A stretch of DNA of 64,000 bases from Streptomyces monomycini (GTDB lineage: Bacteria > Actinomycetota > Actinomycetes > Streptomycetales > Streptomycetaceae), in assembly GCF_022271435.1 (NCBI RefSeq), contig NZ_JAFIQY010000008.1, forward strand, positions 1-64,000. Reading direction: 5' to 3'. Below the pieces are notes generated by a model, which made no database searches, had not been told where the DNA came from, and saw nothing but the letters and a program-made list of their open reading frames with translations. The position numbers and the translations under genes were made by a program. Shown one piece after another: positions 33,464-40,806 of this stretch (its first letter is position 1; every line of letters starts with the position of its first letter).

Positions 33464-35001
33464 GCGAGGTCCCCTTCGAGCTGTACGGGTGCGGGCTGCG
33501 GATCGTGGAGGGCGGCGACGGCGTGCGCGGCCCCGGCCGTCAGAGCGGCCGCGTCGGTGTCGTCCGAGGCCCATGCCACGTACCCGTCCGGCCGTATCAG
33601 GGCGGCGCTGACGCCGGCCCATGCCGGACGGGACTGTTCGGCCGGCTGCGGGCACCGGTACGGGGTGCAGGAGGCGGCGGCGCGGTCGGCAGAGCGGCCG
33701 TCGGTGTCGAAGCCGTCGAAGCCGTCGACGCGCGCGAAGTCGATGAGCAGGGGGCGCCCGTCCCGCAGGAAGTCGAACAGGTTCTCCGTGTGCGAGAGCT
33801 TCAGGTTCGGCGCCCGGCAGCCCGCGAGCGGATGGCGCCGGCCGGGCAGGGTGTACGCCACCGACAACCCGGACAGACGCTGCGCCAGGGCGTCGTTGAG
33901 CTGCGGCTGCTCCGCGATCAGCTTGCCCAGCAGGGACCGCAGCGCGGCTCCCTGCGGCGAGAAGACGGACATGATCGCGGTCTGCGCCTGGGTGTGCTCG
34001 ATCGTGTCCTCTCCCACCGGGTGCCGCTCTTGGTGGTAGGTGTCCAGCAGCGCGTCCGTCGCCCGCCCGCTCACGGCCGCCGCCAGCTTCCAGCCGAGGT
34101 TCATCGCGTCCTGCACGCCCACGTTCAGCCCCACGCCGCCCATCGGCATGTGCTGATGCGCCGCGTCACCCGCCAGCAGGACACGGCCCTTGCGGTAGTG
34201 CCGGGCCACCCGGCTGCTGTTGCTGTAGCGGGACAGCCAGGAGGGGCTGTGCATCCCGTAGTCCGTGCCGGCGACGCGCCGCACCCGCTCCCGCAGCTCC
34301 TCCAGGGTGAGGTCGCCCGGCCAGTCGTCACGAAGGTCCTCGGGCGAGTGCACCACGATCCGGTGCCGGCCACCGGACAACGGTACGAGCATGAACGTGC
34401 CCCGCTCCGTCCACCTGCTCGTGACCGGGCCCGACGGCGGGTCGTCGAGCACCACATCGCCCAGCGCCCCGAGGGCCGTGAACGGGGTTCCCTCGAAATC
34501 GACCCCCGCGCAGCGGCGCACCGTGCTGCGCGTGCCGTCGCACCCGACCGCGTACGCGGCATCGAGCACGTAGGCACCGCCCGGACCTTCGACCGACACG
34601 GTCACCGTGTCACCGGTGTCCACGCAGTCCGTCACCCGGTGCCCGCGGCGGACGTCCGCGCCCAGGGACACGGCCCGGGCCTGGAGCAGTTCCGTGGTGC
34701 GCGCCTGCGGGATCGTGAGCGTGTAGGGGAAGTCGGTGTCCAGCCCGGCGAAGTCGAGGCGGTCGTCGAGGACCGCGAAGTGTCCGCTGGGTATCCGGCC
34801 GCCCTCGGCCAGCAGTTCCTGGTGCGCTCCGCGGAGAGCGAAGGTCTCGATCGTACGGGCGTGGACCGTCAGCGCCCGGGAGTTCGGATCGATCCCCGGC
34901 TCCTGCTCCAGGACCACGGTGGGGACGCCGGCCAGCCGCAGTTCGCAGGCGAGCCACATGCCCGTCGGTCCGCCACCGGCGATGACGACGCTTTTCTCCA
35001 T
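33460..35001 (-). CDS. FAD-binding aromatic monooxygenase (TetX/rifampicin-monooxygenase-like)
   Basis: 513 residues from ATG 35001. Class A flavoprotein motifs: VVIAGGGPTGMWLACELRLA (GxGxxG), LEQEPGIDPNSRALTVHART, the DG motif YAVGCDGTRSTVRRCAGVDF, and GRVLLAGDAAHQHMPMGGVG (GD motif), LNVGVQDAMNLGWKLAAAVS. A thioredoxin-like C-terminus follows, as in the phenol hydroxylase/Rox group. Such enzymes hydroxylate and inactivate antibiotics or tailor polyketides. The linked MFS pump and TetR regulator favour detoxification; this is inference. Confidence 0.9.
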   Translation of the reverse strand: MEKSVVIAGGGPTGMWLACELRLAGVPTVVLEQEPGIDPNSRALTVHARTIETFALRGAHQELLAEGGRIPSGHFAVLDDRLDFAGLDTDFPYTLTIPQARTTELLQARAVSLGADVRRGHRVTDCVDTGDTVTVSVEGPGGAYVLDAAYAVGCDGTRSTVRRCAGVDFEGTPFTALGALGDVVLDDPPSGPVTSRWTERGTFMLVPLSGGRHRIVVHSPEDLRDDWPGDLTLEELRERVRRVAGTDYGMHSPSWLSRYSNSSRVARHYRKGRVLLAGDAAHQHMPMGGVGLNVGVQDAMNLGWKLAAAVSGRATDALLDTYHQERHPVGEDTIEHTQAQTAIMSVFSPQGAALRSLLGKLIAEQPQLNDALAQRLSGLSVAYTLPGRRHPLAGCRAPNLKLSHTENLFDFLRDGRPLLIDFARVDGFDGFDTDGRSADRAAASCTPYRCPQPAEQSRPAWAGVSAALIRPDGYVAWASDDTDAAALTAGAAHAVAALHDPQPAPVQLEGDLA

Positions 35002-35013
35002 GCCACACCTCTC

Positions 35014-35061
35014 TATCACTGACCAAGTAGATTGTCGGAGCCAGGTATACTCGATCAGTGA
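35014..35061. promoter_or_regulatory. TetO-like operator pair between monooxygenase and TetR genes
   Basis: TATCACTGA (35014-35022) and TCAGTGA (35055-35061) face each other 32 bp apart; the second overlaps the GTG start of the regulator, the first precedes the monooxygenase start. The left copy, CTCTATCACTGA, resembles half of the classical tetO site. Two ACTGACCAAG/AGTGACCAAG direct copies are also present. Position and symmetry fit autoregulation plus control of the efflux operon. Confidence 0.6.
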
Positions 35062-35702
35062 CCAAGAAACAAGCTGCCGCCCCCGCCAAGGTCGGGATCA
35101 CCCTCGACCACGTGGTCGGCGCGGCGTTCGACGTACTGGACCGAGGCGGTGTCGCCAAGCTCTCCACCCGCGCCATCGCGGCCGAGCTCGGGGTCAGCAT
35201 GAACACCGTCATGTGGCACATCCGCACCAAGGACCGGCTTCTGGACACCATGGCCGAGGCCGTCTTCGGCGAGGTCGGCCTGGAAGACCTGCCCGAGGAC
35301 TGGCACGACCAGGCGGCCGAACTGCTCGGGCGGCTGCGCGAGGCGATGCTCGGTCACCGCGACGGCGCCCTGCTCGTCGCAGGCACCTTCCCCGCCGAGC
35401 CCCGCACTCTCGCCTTCACCGACCGCCTGCTGACCGCCCTCCTGCGCGGCTGCCCCACCCGCAGGACAGCCGCTTGGACGGCCTGGAACCTCTTCTACTT
35501 CACCCTGGGCCTGGTCCAGGAGGAACAGGCGGCACCCGTCGACGACCGCGACCGCCTGCGCGCCCACGTGGCCGAGCGCCGGCTCCCCGGACTCGACTCG
35601 GCGCTGGAGGACTTCATGTCCGTCGACTTCGAGGCCCGCTTCCACTTCGGCATCAGGCAGCTCCTCCGCTCCGCCGCGACCGAAGCGGCACCCGAGCACT
35701 GA
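35058..35702 (+). CDS. TetR-family regulator (TetR_C class)
   Basis: 214 residues, GTG start. HTH: ITLDHVVGAAFDVLDRGGVA, KLSTRAIAAELGVSMNTVMW and HIRTKDRLLDTMAEAVF. The ligand domain is of the tetracycline-repressor class: LREAMLGHRDGALLVAGTFP, AWTAWNLFYFTLGLVQEEQA, FEARFHFGIRQLL. It is divergent from the monooxygenase operon and likely represses it until the drug-like ligand binds. Confidence 0.9.
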   Translation: MTKKQAAAPAKVGITLDHVVGAAFDVLDRGGVAKLSTRAIAAELGVSMNTVMWHIRTKDRLLDTMAEAVFGEVGLEDLPEDWHDQAAELLGRLREAMLGHRDGALLVAGTFPAEPRTLAFTDRLLTALLRGCPTRRTAAWTAWNLFYFTLGLVQEEQAAPVDDRDRLRAHVAERRLPGLDSALEDFMSVDFEARFHFGIRQLLRSAATEAAPEH

Positions 35703-36269
35703 GCTGTGCCGAACCGAGGCCCACGGGGTCACGAGGACGGGCGCGGACTGCGGTTCGTGGGCAGTGACGTGACGATGGGGGCTTTTTGAGTGCCGTCGCA
35801 GTCAGCAGTGACGCGGCCGCCGGGGTCGGAGCGGCTGGTACGCGGGGCCGCCAAAGCTGAGCGCGGCCCCCGCCGTCGCGGGTGCTCGGGAGCGTGCCGA
35901 TGGCGGCATCGGCCGCGCTTGTGGGGTGGGGCGAGGCTTCACTGTCGCTGTTCGGGCCATGACCGCCCCTGTGTGCCGCGCGCATGCCGCAATCCGTGAT
36001 CCGTGATCCGTGATCCGTGATCCGTGATCCGTCCTTGGTCACTGGCCCGGAGGATGTACATCCAGCATGACCTGCCACCAGCCCCCGCAGGCGCCCCTGG
36101 CGGACCCTGCGCAACAGTGGACCCGGCAGATCAGGACTCGCAGACCCACGCGGGAAACACCCACGCCCGTGATACGGCAAGGCATGGCCAACAACCATCG
36201 TGTCCTCGTCGGCGTGACGGCCGCGCCGTCACGGCGGCAAAGCCGGAGCGCGCGAAGACTCCCCGGTCC
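35703..36269. other. Accessory intergenic region with 7-bp tandem repeat
   Basis: About 570 bp with no convincing gene. ATCCGTG is repeated five and a half times at 35992-36032. Short frames around it have shadow composition. The region joins the TetR gene to a decayed XRE regulator fragment, so it looks like remodelled or eroding DNA. Confidence 0.45.
35992..36032. repeat. 7-bp tandem repeat (ATCCGTG)n
   Basis: Five perfect consecutive ATCCGTG units and a partial sixth. A 7-bp unit cannot be in frame, which fits non-coding DNA; it may vary in number between strains. Confidence 0.9.
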
Positions 36270-36413
36270 TTGTTCGCCGACTGGGAGGACCAGGCGCGGG
36301 CCGCGGTGGAAAGCCTGCGTTCGGAGGGGGGACGGGGCGCGGACGACCAGGCCACGAACGATCACGTCGCAGAGCTGCGCGGAAAGAGCACGGATTTCGA
36401 CCACTGGTGGGAA
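36270..36413 (+). pseudogene. Fragment of an XRE/MmyB-like regulator
   Basis: LFADWEDQARAAVESLR and VAELRGKSTDFDHWWEST match LFVDWEAQARAAVENLR and VAELRELSDDFDHWWQQH in the MmyB-like domain of the intact regulator at 28.7-29.6 kb. About 48 residues align; the HTH and the rest of the ligand domain are missing on either side. It is a relic of a second regulator, probably once paired with a neighbouring enzyme gene. Confidence 0.72.
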
Positions 36414-36548
36414 AGCACCGGGTCCACTGCCCCTACCTGGGCTTTCCCGCGCGTTGGCCTCAAAAAACGGTGTGACACCGCCTCCCTTAGGGTGAGTTGA
36501 ACAGACAGCCTCGGGACGTTCGTTGCGAAGAAAGGGGCCCTGGAGCCG

Positions 36549-37943
36549 ATGGAGCCGATGGAGCCGATGGAGCCGAGCGATCTCGTATGGCATGACGCGG
36601 TCGGCCTCGCGAGGCTGATCGCAGCGGGCACGGTGAGCGCCGTAGAGGTGGTGGCCGCCCATCTCGACCGGATCGAGGCGGTCGCGGACCGGGTGAACGC
36701 CTTCGTGACCGTGCTCGGTGAACAGGCTCTGCACGCCGCCGCGCGACCGGCCGGAGGCCCGCTCGGCGGAGTTCCTTTCACGGTCAAGGACTCCTTCGAC
36801 ACCGCAGGGGCGCCCACCACCCGGGGATCGAGGCTCTTCGCCGACCGGGTGCCCGACACCGATGCCACCGTGGTGGCCCGCCTGCGGCAGGCCGGCGGCA
36901 TCCTGCTGGCCAAGACGAACCTGCCGGAGATGTCCTACTGGACCGAGACGGACAACCGCCTGACCGGCAGGTCCTTGAACCCCTACGATCCGCAGCGCAC
37001 TCCCGGGGGCTCCAGCGGCGGAGAGTCGGCGGCCATCGCGAGCGGGCTCTCACCGCTCGGCATCGGGAGCGACGTCGCCATCTCCGTACGCGGGCCCGCC
37101 GCCGACACGGGAATCGCATCGATCAAACCGACCCACGGCAGGGTGCCCATGACCGGCCACTTCCCCGCCGTGCCGCGCCGCTGGTGGCACGCCGGCCCCA
37201 TGGCCCGCAGCGTGCGCGACCTGCGCCTGGCCCTCTCCCTCATGGAAGGGCCCGACGGCAGCGACCCCTACGCCGTGGCGCTGCCCGCCGCAGACCGCCC
37301 CCTCGGCAGAGGCCGGCTGCGCATCGGCTGGACCGCCTCAGCGTTCGGCGCGGCCGACCAGCAGGTCGCCGCTACGGTCGCCGCGGCGGCCACGGCACTG
37401 ACCGAGCTCGGCCACGACGTCCGGGAGGACGAGCTGCCCTGGCTCGCCGAGCGGGACTGCACCCTGCTGTCGGCGACGCTGTTTCCCGCAGAGGTACGGC
37501 CCGCCCTGCGCGCCGTCACCGCCGGCCGCGAGACGGAGGTGCACCCGGTCATCGCGGCCACCCTGAAGTCCGCCGAGGTCCCGCTGGCCGACTACGTCGC
37601 CGCCGAACACGAAGTGGAGCACCTGCGCACACGATTCGCCGCATGGTTCGCCGACCACGACGTCCTGCTGTGCCCCGTAACCCCCTTTCCCGCACCGCCT
37701 CATGGCCGCAGCCGCCTCGACGTGGACGGTGTCTCCCTGCCCGCCCGCGCGGTGATGCGCGCGACCGTACCGTTCAACCTGACCGGCCTGCCCGCCGTCG
37801 CACTCCCCTTCGGCGCCACCGACGACGGCCTGCCGCTCGGCGTCCAGATGGTCAGCCGATGGTGGACCGACACCCTCCTCCTCGACCTCGCGGAGCGCCT
37901 GGAGAAGGCCAGCCCCGTCCGCGGCCGCCGACCCGCCTTCTGA
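36549..37943 (+). CDS. Amidase signature family hydrolase
   Basis: 464 residues. Ser-cisSer-Lys triad: Lys in [17 protein letters not shown], cis-Ser in [20 protein letters not shown], nucleophile Ser in [19 protein letters not shown]. In most family members that last motif reads GSDxGGSIRxPA; here GG is replaced by AI, which may change the oxyanion hole or substrate, but the Ser is kept. The start is ambiguous: a 9-bp repeat ATGGAGCCG gives three in-frame ATGs (36549, 36558, 36567). It could hydrolyse amides such as nicotinamide-like or peptide amides. Isolated gene. Confidence 0.85.
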   Translation: MEPMEPMEPSDLVWHDAVGLARLIAAGTVSAVEVVAAHLDRIEAVADRVNAFVTVLGEQALHAAARPAGGPLGGVPFTVKDSFDTAGAPTTRGSRLFADRVPDTDATVVARLRQAGGILLAKTNLPEMSYWTETDNRLTGRSLNPYDPQRTPGGSSGGESAAIASGLSPLGIGSDVAISVRGPAADTGIASIKPTHGRVPMTGHFPAVPRRWWHAGPMARSVRDLRLALSLMEGPDGSDPYAVALPAADRPLGRGRLRIGWTASAFGAADQQVAATVAAAATALTELGHDVREDELPWLAERDCTLLSATLFPAEVRPALRAVTAGRETEVHPVIAATLKSAEVPLADYVAAEHEVEHLRTRFAAWFADHDVLLCPVTPFPAPPHGRSRLDVDGVSLPARAVMRATVPFNLTGLPAVALPFGATDDGLPLGVQMVSRWWTDTLLLDLAERLEKASPVRGRRPAF

Positions 37944-37973
37944 GCGGTCGTTTCCTACCGAGGTTTCATCCTG

Positions 37974-38171
37974 CTACGCGGCTTTGATCCGGTGATGCCG
38001 GGTCACGTCGCGGCAGGAGATGCTGGTCTCACCGGCCGTAGAGACCGTGGCGTAGGTCAGCGGGCGGCCGCGCAGGCGGCCCCAGAGGCTGACGGATACG
38101 TAGCCGGAGCGGAGGCGCGCCCTCGGGTTCCGTCCAGGAGGTACATCCGAGATCACGCTGAGTATGTCCAT
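37974..38171 (-). CDS. Small orphan ORF of unknown function
   Basis: 65 residues: MDILSVISDVPPGRNPRARL, SGYVSVSLWGRLRGRPLTYA, VSTAGETSISCRDVTRHH. Hydrophobic and polar residues are balanced and Arg-rich shadow composition is not dominant, but no Shine-Dalgarno is seen. It may be the 3' part of a degraded gene. Not recognised. Confidence 0.3.
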   Translation of the reverse strand: MDILSVISDVPPGRNPRARLRSGYVSVSLWGRLRGRPLTYATVSTAGETSISCRDVTRHHRIKAA

Positions 38172-38209
38172 GGCGAACCGGTTCGAAGGCAGCAGGGTGC
38201 TTGATGGCC

Positions 38210-38311
38210 CTAGTCGGGGACGCATGCTGCCTGTTTGCTGACCGGCAGCACCTCGTAGCCCTCGTGACCTGCGAAAATGCCCTGTTCCAAGACATTCATG
38301 AGCGTCTTCAC
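38210..38311 (-). CDS. 33-residue small ORF with strong ribosome site
   Basis: GTG at 38311 with GAGGAG 5 bp upstream encodes a peptide beginning MKTLMNVLEQGIFAGHEGYE and ending PVSKQAACVPD before a TAG. A leader-like N-terminal half and a C-terminal half ending in ...AACVPD are visible. It is reminiscent of peptide precursors or of an upstream regulatory ORF, but no maturation enzyme is beside it. The first residues resemble those of DhaK (MKMLMNVPE), which could be chance. Confidence 0.4.
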   Translation of the reverse strand: MKTLMNVLEQGIFAGHEGYEVLPVSKQAACVPD

Positions 38312-38431
38312 GGGGGCTCCTCGGCAGCTGGGAGGAAAGGGACTGACGGCGCGATACCTCGGTGTGCATTACTCGGGATGTGCGGCAGGACCCGAGGCGA
38401 CGCAAGGTCTGTCTGCCCCCATGTCGGCCCG

Positions 38432-38462
38432 AGGGCCCCGACCGCGCTGCGGTCGGGGCCCT
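38432..38462 (-). terminator. Strong intrinsic terminator hairpin after the NHL operon
   Basis: Perfect 14-bp stem AGGGCCCCGACCGC / GCGGTCGGGGCCCT with a 3-nt loop, 20 bp beyond the stop of the last NHL gene on the minus strand. No T-tract, typical of the genus. It ends the epimerase-NHL transcript. Confidence 0.85.
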
Positions 38463-38482
38463 GGCCTGCGGTGCAGGGGTGG

Positions 38483-40789
38483 TCAGCTGACGCGGGCGCT
38501 CAGCGGTACGGGTGTCAGGCGGCCGATGGCGGCCGAGCCGTCGTCGGACTGGGTGCCCGGCTCGGCGTCGGCCAGGGCGCGGATGCCGATGGTGTAGATC
38601 AGTGCGGTCTTGTCCGTCGTGCCGGTGTTGACGTGCGGGTTGGAGGAGATGATCAGTGTCCGGCCGTTGTCCTCCAGGGTGGTGTCGAGGTTCCCGGTGA
38701 CGGCGGGCTGGACGTAGTAGTAGCCGTAGGAGGCGCCGCCGGTGAAGGCGAAGCCGGTGGGAGCGGTGAAGCGCTGCTCGATGGTGCCGGGGTTGACCGG
38801 CTGGTCGTTGAGCGAGCGGATCTCCAGGTTGAAGGTGGTGGACTGGCCGGGGGCGGCCTGCGGCACGCTCTCCTGGTGGGCCCGCAGCGCGGTCTCGTTC
38901 TGCGCGGAGCCGCTGACGATGCCGGTGAGCTGGACGGGTGTGTGCCTGCCGATGCTGGCCGAGCCGTTCTGGTAGGTCCCGGCCGTGGCGTCGGGCCGGG
39001 CCTGGACGGGGATGGTGTAGTACAGCGGGCCGGTGTCGCTGCTGGTGGTGTTGACGTGCGGGTTGGCGGTGACGATCAGGGTGCGGCCGCCGTCCTCGAT
39101 CCGGTAGTCGAGGTTGCCCGAGATCACGCCCTGGGCGGTGTTGTAGTACGCGTAGGTGGGCTGGCCGGGGAAGGTGAACCCGGTCGGCGCGGTGAAGCGC
39201 TGGACGATGTCCCCGGGGTTGACGGGCTGGCTGCCGGCCGAGTCGAACTTGACGTTGAACGCGGTGCGCTGGCCAGGTGCCACCTGGGGGACGGTGTCCT
39301 GGGTGATGGCCAGTGCCCGTTCGTCGGTGGGCGGCGGCGGGACGACGACGATGACCGGCAGCGTGTAGGTGTTGTCCTTGAGGTTGAGGTCGCCGCTGTA
39401 CTGGATCTCCAGGGTGGAGGTGTACTGGCCGGGAGGCGCGTCGCCGGGGACGGTGATGCGGAACACGCCGTCGAGCGAACCCTGTTGGGGCTGGAGCTGC
39501 TGCCCGGGGAAGGTGCGGGTCAGGCGCTGGCCGGTGGTGCCCGCCGGGCCGCGCAGTCCGTCGGCGAGGGTGAGGACGACGGTCACGTACTGGCCGTCGG
39601 CCGGGTGGGGGCCGCGGTTCTTGATGCGGGCGCCGAGGTCGAACTCGTGACCGGTCTGGACCGAGGGCGAGCTGACGACCTCGCCGTACAGGTCGGCGGT
39701 GGGCGGGGGCGGCGGGGTCATGGTGGCGACCGAGGTCACGCCGCGCACGCGCGCGTTGCTGCCGTCGGCGATGTAGAGGTTCCCTGCGCGGTCCAGCGCG
39801 ACGCCGCGGGGGTTGTAGAGCCGGGTCGAGATGGCGGGCCCGCCGTCGTCCACGTACCCGGCGGTACCGGTGCCCGCGATCGTGGTGATGATGCCGTCCG
39901 CGGTGACCTTGCGGACCCGCTGGTTCGACTGGTCCCCGATGTAGAGGTTCCCCGCGTCGTCGAGCGTGACGAAGAGGGGGTAGTTGAGCTGCGAGGACGT
40001 CGCGGGGCCGCCGTCGGAGGTGTAGCCGGCGGTGCCGGTGCCCGCGACGGTGGTGATGGTGCCCTGCGGCGTCACCTTGCGCACGCGGTGGTTGGAGCTG
40101 TCCCCGATGTACAGGTTCCCGGCGGAGTCGGTCGCGACCCCGGACGGGTTGTAGAGCTTGGTGGCGGTGGCGGGGCCGCCGTCGGAGACGTACCCGGCCT
40201 GCCCGTTGCCCGCGACGGTGGTGATGATCCCCCGCGCGTCGACCTTGCGGACCCGGTGGTTGTAGAAGTCGCCGATGTACAGGTTGCCGTCACGGTCCAC
40301 CGTCACCCCGGCCGGGGCGTTGAGCTGGGTGGCGGTGGCGGGCCCGCCGTCGGACACGTAACCGCCGATCCCGTTGCCCGCGACGGTGGTGATGATGCCG
40401 TTCGGGTCCACCTTGCGGACCCGGTGGTTCCACAGATCCGCGATGTAGAGGTTGCCCGCGTCGTCGACCGCTACTCCGCTCGGCTCGTAGAGCTTGGTGG
40501 CGGTGGCGGGCCCGCCGTCGGAGACGTACCCGGCCTGGCCGTTGCCCGCGACGGTGGTGATGATCCCCTGTGGGGTCACCTTGCGGACCCGGTGGTTGTA
40601 CCGGTCGGCGATGTACAGGTTCCCGTTCTTGTCCAGCGCCACGTCGTGCGGCCAGTTGAGCTGGGTGAGGGTGGCGGGTCCGCCGTCGGACAGGTACCCG
40701 GCGGTGCCGTTGCCCGCCACCGTGGCGATGCATCCTTGCGCGATACCCGCGGGCTGCGGGCCGCTTCCCGGAGTGGTCTCGGTTGCCAT
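38483..40789 (-). CDS. NHL beta-propeller protein, downstream tandem copy
   Basis: 768 residues, exactly the length of the upstream paralogue. Six NHL repeats of about 56 residues (VAGNGTAGYLSDGGPATLTQ, YIADRYNHRVRKVTPQGIIT and variants) form a six-bladed propeller at residues 20-345. A PPPPPTADLYGEVVSSP linker leads into a CARDB-like domain (FDLGARIKNRGPHPADGQYV) and two copies of a roughly 140-residue beta domain (PVNPGDIVQRFTAPTGFTF and PVNPGTIEQRFTAPTGFAF). No signal peptide is seen, so it is cytosolic or exported non-classically. ATG 40789, 17 bp after the upstream copy. Confidence 0.88.
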   Translation of the reverse strand: MATETTPGSGPQPAGIAQGCIATVAGNGTAGYLSDGGPATLTQLNWPHDVALDKNGNLYIADRYNHRVRKVTPQGIITTVAGNGQAGYVSDGGPATATKLYEPSGVAVDDAGNLYIADLWNHRVRKVDPNGIITTVAGNGIGGYVSDGGPATATQLNAPAGVTVDRDGNLYIGDFYNHRVRKVDARGIITTVAGNGQAGYVSDGGPATATKLYNPSGVATDSAGNLYIGDSSNHRVRKVTPQGTITTVAGTGTAGYTSDGGPATSSQLNYPLFVTLDDAGNLYIGDQSNQRVRKVTADGIITTIAGTGTAGYVDDGGPAISTRLYNPRGVALDRAGNLYIADGSNARVRGVTSVATMTPPPPPTADLYGEVVSSPSVQTGHEFDLGARIKNRGPHPADGQYVTVVLTLADGLRGPAGTTGQRLTRTFPGQQLQPQQGSLDGVFRITVPGDAPPGQYTSTLEIQYSGDLNLKDNTYTLPVIVVVPPPPTDERALAITQDTVPQVAPGQRTAFNVKFDSAGSQPVNPGDIVQRFTAPTGFTFPGQPTYAYYNTAQGVISGNLDYRIEDGGRTLIVTANPHVNTTSSDTGPLYYTIPVQARPDATAGTYQNGSASIGRHTPVQLTGIVSGSAQNETALRAHQESVPQAAPGQSTTFNLEIRSLNDQPVNPGTIEQRFTAPTGFAFTGGASYGYYYVQPAVTGNLDTTLEDNGRTLIISSNPHVNTGTTDKTALIYTIGIRALADAEPGTQSDDGSAAIGRLTPVPLSARVS

Positions 40790-40806
40790 GCGGACTCCCG
40801 TCGAGG

